Below the pieces are notes generated by a model. It was given only the letters and a program-made list of their open reading frames with translations. It ran no database searches and was not told the origin of the DNA. From JAYODZ01 sp965662735 (GTDB lineage: Bacteria; Pseudomonadota; Alphaproteobacteria; RS24), in NCBI GenBank assembly GCA_965662735.1, contig CBFIIU010000018.1, positions 1-36,483 on the forward strand: DNA of 36,483 nucleotides, given 5' to 3'. Position 1 is the first letter of the stretch; every line of letters begins with the position of its first letter. Below are positions 33,350-36,483 of the stretch, in pieces. A program made the position numbers and the translations under genes.

Positions 33350-33883
33350 TCAGCGATCTTCCGACGAGCCTCTCGACCGGACAGGGCGGACTGCCAGCTC
33401 CTGATTAGGGAAAAACCGTCCATAGCTATGGCCTGTATAAAAATTAACCGACCAGTTATGACTGGAGGCATATAAATTGGCTTCCCCCGTCCAATACGGC
33501 TCGGGCGACGTTTGAGGGAAAGCCTCGGTATCAATCTTGGGGATCTCACAGCTCTCGCAGACCAACCCCTCCAGCTCATCACGTGTGGGCAGACGCCAGG
33601 ACGTGCCATCGCTTTCATTCATCTCAGCCAAAATTTCTTCAGCCATAGGCACAGAATAATGCCCAACCTTGCCCCGACATTGCGCCCCATCCCAGTCTTG
33701 GCCGAGACTACATCGCCGCCATTCGAGCCCTTGGCTGATATCGATCACAAAATGATCGCTGATGATGAATGTATCACCTGCCAGAGCTGAATAGGGTGCG
33801 AAGAATACGCCGAGCGCTAAAAGCCCGCCACGAACTGATTTCCTTATGAAGAGATGAGACGGAAATATATGCATGAGTGTCAC
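33350..33883 (-). CDS. Secreted DUF1566 (Lcl-domain) protein
   Basis: 177 aa with a signal peptide (GGLLALGVFFAPYSALAGDTF). The mature part shows the DUF1566 pattern: ISQGLEWRRCSLGQDWDG, WRLPTRDELEGLV, and PYWTGE followed by WSVNFYTGHSYGRF with ELAVRPVR at the end. It has paired Cys residues (RRC, AQC and CESC). DUF1566 proteins are often surface or periplasmic and of unknown function. The GTG at 33883 has AAAGGA five nt upstream; ATG 33874 is the alternative. It diverges from motA. Confidence 0.87.
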   Translation of the reverse strand: MTLMHIFPSHLFIRKSVRGGLLALGVFFAPYSALAGDTFIISDHFVIDISQGLEWRRCSLGQDWDGAQCRGKVGHYSVPMAEEILAEMNESDGTSWRLPTRDELEGLVCESCEIPKIDTEAFPQTSPEPYWTGEANLYASSHNWSVNFYTGHSYGRFFPNQELAVRPVRSRGSSEDR

Positions 33884-33985
33884 GATTATCCTTTCTTATC
33901 TTCTAGGATAGAAATTTTCTATTCTTTTTGCTATGGTCAACTTATGCAGTGAGATCTCTTTATTTTACGTTAATCGGTTCAAAAC

Positions 33986-34001
33986 TGGTATCAAACTTGC
34001 A
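33986..34001 (+). promoter_or_regulatory. Sigma-54 promoter upstream of motA
   Basis: TGGTATCAAACTTGCA has GG (33987-33988) and GC (33999-34000) separated by 10 nt and a full TTGCA box. The predicted start near 34012 is 30 bp before the ATG at 34042. A sigma-54 promoter ahead of a flagellar stator operon is expected for bacteria in which this factor drives flagellar genes. Confidence 0.75.
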
Positions 34002-34041
34002 TTCTTGATCATACAAAATAGTTAGTAGCGTGGATTAACCA

Positions 34042-34803
34042 ATGGATATTGCGTCTTTACTCGGATTTTTAGGAGCCAACGGCTTTATTGTCGCCGCCAT
34101 GATTTCAGGGGGCGGCGTCGGGCCATTTATTGACGTTCCGTCGCTCTTGATTGTGTTCGGCGGTACGTTTTTTGCCGTTATGGCAACCACCCCGCTCGGA
34201 ACATTTCTGGGCAGCTTTGGCGCAATGGGGAAAGTATTCCTGCCGCCCATCAAAAAACAAGAAGAACTTGTGGAGCGCATGGTTGAACTTGCCGGTATCG
34301 CGCGGAAAGATGGCATGATGGCCTTGGAAGGCCAAGAAGTGCCCGATAAGTTTTTTGCCAAAGGCATGCAAATGCTGGTCGATGGCGCTGACGAAGCGAA
34401 GTTGACCTCGCAATTGAATCAAGAAATCACAGCGATGAAGGCGCGCCATGCCACTAATTGTGGTGTGTTGAAAGCTTGGGTGGATATTGGGCCGGCCATG
34501 GGCATGATCGGAACCCTTATTGGCTTGGTGTTGATGCTTGGTAATATGGCCGACCCGAAAGCGATCGGCCCGGCAATGGCGGTGGCGTTGTTGACGACAC
34601 TTTACGGCGCGTATATCGCGAACGTGTTGTTCGCACCGATGATCACCAAACTCGAAGGCTATACCGATTATGAAGTGGTCTATCGCGAGATGGTTGTCTT
34701 GGGTCTGCGTAATATTGCCCGAGGCGAGTCACCCCGGAATATTCAAGATCAAATGGTCGCAAACTTGCCTCCGAAACTTCAAGAAGCATTAGCGGCAGCC
34801 TAA
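34042..34803 (+). CDS. motA: Flagellar stator protein MotA, PomA-like
   Basis: 253 aa, four membrane helices; forms the ion channel of the flagellar motor stator with MotB. Segments shared with PomA: MDIASLLGFLG, VDVPSLLIVFGGTFFAV-like start, then GVLKAWVDIGPAMGMIGTLIGLVLMLGNM and DPKAIGPAMAVALLTTLYGA with the conserved prolines near the ion path. These are typical of the sodium-driven PomA branch rather than the E. coli MotA branch. The ribosome site is weak. motB starts 60 bp later; the spacer contains imperfect 11-12 bp repeats. Confidence 0.94.
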   Translation: MDIASLLGFLGANGFIVAAMISGGGVGPFIDVPSLLIVFGGTFFAVMATTPLGTFLGSFGAMGKVFLPPIKKQEELVERMVELAGIARKDGMMALEGQEVPDKFFAKGMQMLVDGADEAKLTSQLNQEITAMKARHATNCGVLKAWVDIGPAMGMIGTLIGLVLMLGNMADPKAIGPAMAVALLTTLYGAYIANVLFAPMITKLEGYTDYEVVYREMVVLGLRNIARGESPRNIQDQMVANLPPKLQEALAAA

Positions 34804-34838
34804 GGCCGGCAATAGGCCAGCGAATAAGCCAGCGGCAT
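34804..34838. repeat. 11-12 bp imperfect tandem repeat, three units
   Basis: Units GGCCGGCAATA, GGCCAGCGAATA and AGCCAGCGGCAT fill the motA-motB spacer. Confidence 0.7.
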
Positions 34839-34863
34839 GATCGGCATCGGATAGAGAGATATC

Positions 34864-36009
34864 ATGGCAGAAGAAGCAGAAGAAGAGCACGTATGCGAAG
34901 AATGCCCCACCTGCCCGCCTGTTGGTGCGCCAGCATGGATGGCAACATTCGCCGACATGGCCACACTATTGATGGCGTTCTTCGTTCTGATTTTGTCATT
35001 TGCCGAATTTAACGTTCCTAAGTTTAAACAAATTTCTGGTTCATTGAAAAATGCCTTCGGCGTGCAACGGATCACCCCGGTGGTTGAACAACCAATGGGG
35101 ACGACCGTGATCTCGATGAATTTCAGCCCATCGCCCAGCCCATCCGTTACCGACGAGATGACGCAACAAACAACCCAGCTCAACCAGCCTCGCCTTGAGA
35201 CGCAAAATAAAACCAAGGATGATGATGGCAGTAATGAGCAGTCTGAGGACATGGTGAAAGCGCTCGAAGAAGCGATTGCCCGGGGTGATGTGGAAATTGA
35301 AATGCTGGGAGAGAAGGTTGTTGTGAACTTTACCAACAGCCAAGCGCCTGAAAAAGATTTGCCGGAAATGTTGCAACAAACGCTCGATGCGATTGAGCAA
35401 GTGAAAAAAGCCGCCGGTAAATCCGAGCAAGAAGTTTTGTTTGGCGGCCTTGAACAGCAGCTTGCCAAATTTGCCGAGGCAATGTCGCAACAGCAACAAG
35501 AACAAGTCAAAGGAGGCGCCGGTGTTGATGGCAACCAAACATCCAAAGGCGATCGGATTGAGAAAGCTGTCATCGCGGAAGACGAGTTGAAAGTTGCCTT
35601 GAAGCAAGAAATTGGCCAGGGCCTCGTGGACGTTCAGCGCGAGGAGGATCGCGTGATTGTTACTGTCGGCTCGGGCGGCGCGTTCCGGTCTGGCTCGGCC
35701 ACACTGACACCTCAAGCCATTGCGATTATGGATCAGATTGCGCAAGTCAATGCGAAAGGCTCAAGCCGCATTAACGTCTCCGGACATACAGATGATGTGC
35801 CTCTGGTCTTTGGGTCACAATATCGCGACAATTGGGATTTAGCCGCGGCGCGTTCCGCAAGTGTCGTGCAGGCGCTTGAGAGCACCGGCAAGATTAAAAG
35901 CGGTCGTATGCAGGCCATCAGCTTCGGCGAGTCGAAGCCGGTTGCCGATAACAAAACTCCCCAAGGGCGCAGCAAAAACCGCCGCATCGAAATCGAAATT
36001 AATTATTAA
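34864..36009 (+). CDS. motB: Flagellar stator protein MotB, PomB-like, long linker
   Basis: 381 aa. A Cys/Pro lead (CEECPTCPP) is followed by APAWMATFADMATLLMAFFV, one membrane helix with the ion-binding Asp31. The plug-like segment FKQISGSLKNAFGVQR resembles PomB. A long charged linker (about residues 95-250, rich in Gln, Glu and Asp) leads to a C-terminal OmpA-like peptidoglycan-binding domain (INVSGHTDDVPL, DLAAARSASVVQALES, GRSKNRRIEIEI). It is longer than typical PomB because of the linker. GAGAG lies before ATG 34864. Co-transcribed with motA. Confidence 0.94.
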   Translation: MAEEAEEEHVCEECPTCPPVGAPAWMATFADMATLLMAFFVLILSFAEFNVPKFKQISGSLKNAFGVQRITPVVEQPMGTTVISMNFSPSPSPSVTDEMTQQTTQLNQPRLETQNKTKDDDGSNEQSEDMVKALEEAIARGDVEIEMLGEKVVVNFTNSQAPEKDLPEMLQQTLDAIEQVKKAAGKSEQEVLFGGLEQQLAKFAEAMSQQQQEQVKGGAGVDGNQTSKGDRIEKAVIAEDELKVALKQEIGQGLVDVQREEDRVIVTVGSGGAFRSGSATLTPQAIAIMDQIAQVNAKGSSRINVSGHTDDVPLVFGSQYRDNWDLAAARSASVVQALESTGKIKSGRMQAISFGESKPVADNKTPQGRSKNRRIEIEINY

Positions 36010-36126
36010 CCGACATGCGTCGCGTCCCAATGGGACTACGCTGGACTAGGGATGATCTTTCACTCAATCTGAAATGGGCCTGAGATAAAGTTGAGTGAAA
36101 TAGGACACAAGACGGAGCTGACGCGC

Positions 36127-36148
36127 GCTGAAGTAGGGCTGAGGTAGA
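36127..36148. repeat. 11-bp imperfect tandem duplication
   Basis: Units GCTGAAGTAGG and GCTGAGGTAGA, in the 259-bp spacer after motB. Nothing else was identified in that spacer. Confidence 0.8.
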
Positions 36149-36268
36149 TCCGCCCGCACCCTGTGATGGATTTAATCCGCTCTCGTGCCCATATGTGGGG
36201 CTGTCGAATGAGGCAATAAACCAAATAAGTGCTACAATACAATGATTAGTTTGAGGTATTGATACAAG

Positions 36269-36483
36269 ATGTATAAGACAACTCATTCAGTGATGTTTCA
36301 CCACTTTCATAATAAAAAACACTTGCCTGCTCAAGGCAGTTTAAGCTCCTCTGATTTCATCCAAATAATTGATTGGTTAAACCAGCACTACTCAATTTTG
36401 GGTGCCCATCAATTCAAGGAAAACTTTGAGAATGGCACCCTAAAAGATACTGATATTTGCTTGTCTTTTGATGACGCATTGAA
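36269..36483 (+). CDS. Polysaccharide-deacetylase-like protein, N-terminal part (cut by window end)
   Basis: 71 codons are visible from ATG 36269. VMFHHFHNKKHLPAQGSL, DFIQIIDWL, ILGAHQF and DICLSFDDALK match the start of NodB-type polysaccharide deacetylases, where HxH-like and SFDD segments carry metal-binding and catalytic residues. Such genes occur in sugar-biosynthesis clusters for surface glycans and flagellin decoration. This stretch is clearly more AT-rich than the stator genes, hinting at the edge of a glycan cluster or a transferred segment. The call rests on the first 71 residues only. Confidence 0.7.
   Translation, partial: MYKTTHSVMFHHFHNKKHLPAQGSLSSSDFIQIIDWLNQHYSILGAHQFKENFENGTLKDTDICLSFDDAL

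Noticed and set aside
1..36483. CRISPR array, prophage or insertion sequence
   Set aside because: No regularly spaced repeats, phage structural genes, transposase or terminal inverted repeats could be seen; the tandem repeats are short, unrelated and directly adjacent.

Overview
The window most likely comes from an alphaproteobacterium of roughly 50% GC. Supporting signs are an alphaproteobacterial-type elongator tRNA-Met, TonB-dependent receptors, a sigma-54-linked flagellar region, FATP-type acyl-CoA synthetase and glutathione transferases, and CaiB/HMG-CoA-lyase-like genes. The genus cannot be fixed from sequence alone. It is a draft scaffold with five N runs. At least three are placeholders rather than measured gaps, and one is flanked by a duplicated 77-bp contig end.

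Layout. 1-9684: a TonB-dependent receptor (minus, cut by the window edge) diverges from a GntR/FCD regulator. The regulator is followed by a plus-strand catabolic operon: family III CoA-transferase, HMG-CoA-lyase-like enzyme, HyuA, HyuB, N-carbamoylsarcosine-amidase-like hydrolase and a methyltransferase. The same 12-bp palindrome (ATTGTRTACAAT) sits on both sides of the regulator, which suggests one regulon for uptake and breakdown of a cyclic amide/imide or related compound. 9697-19841: accessory metabolism, with a serine hydrolase, a DUF6134-like protein, a broken SDR, a desaturase-TetR pair with a small membrane protein, a GST, an SDR lacking its catalytic Tyr/Lys, an SbtA-like bicarbonate transporter, and a GST plus very-long-chain acyl-CoA synthetase pair. 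20119-25177: a less GC-rich stretch with a ceramidase-like membrane hydrolase, a secreted PhoD-like phosphatase and a large Oar-like TonB receptor, followed by a hairpin-rich non-coding stretch. 25621-28159: a cyanide-insensitive-type bd oxidase (cydAB) with a 38-aa third subunit of the DUF2474 type. 28465-30873: tRNA-Met, a small unknown protein, a six-helix K+ channel followed by a separate gene resembling a cyclic-nucleotide-binding domain, and a small secreted peptide. 31084-36009: rpoN, two small unknown genes, a DUF1566 lipoprotein-like secreted protein, and a PomA/PomB-type stator operon. 36269-end: the start of a polysaccharide-deacetylase-like gene.

Most interesting points. (1) Three good sigma-54 promoters (GG-N10-GC) lie within about 3 kb around rpoN, ahead of two unknown small genes and of motA. 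(2) The hydantoinase-like operon carries paired operators and an unusual CoA-transferase/lyase partner module. (3) A channel gene and a probable cNMP-binding gene look like a split cyclic-nucleotide-gated channel. (4) Gene spacers across the whole window carry imperfect tandem duplications with 11-17 bp units (at least eleven cases), a pattern no annotated feature explains.
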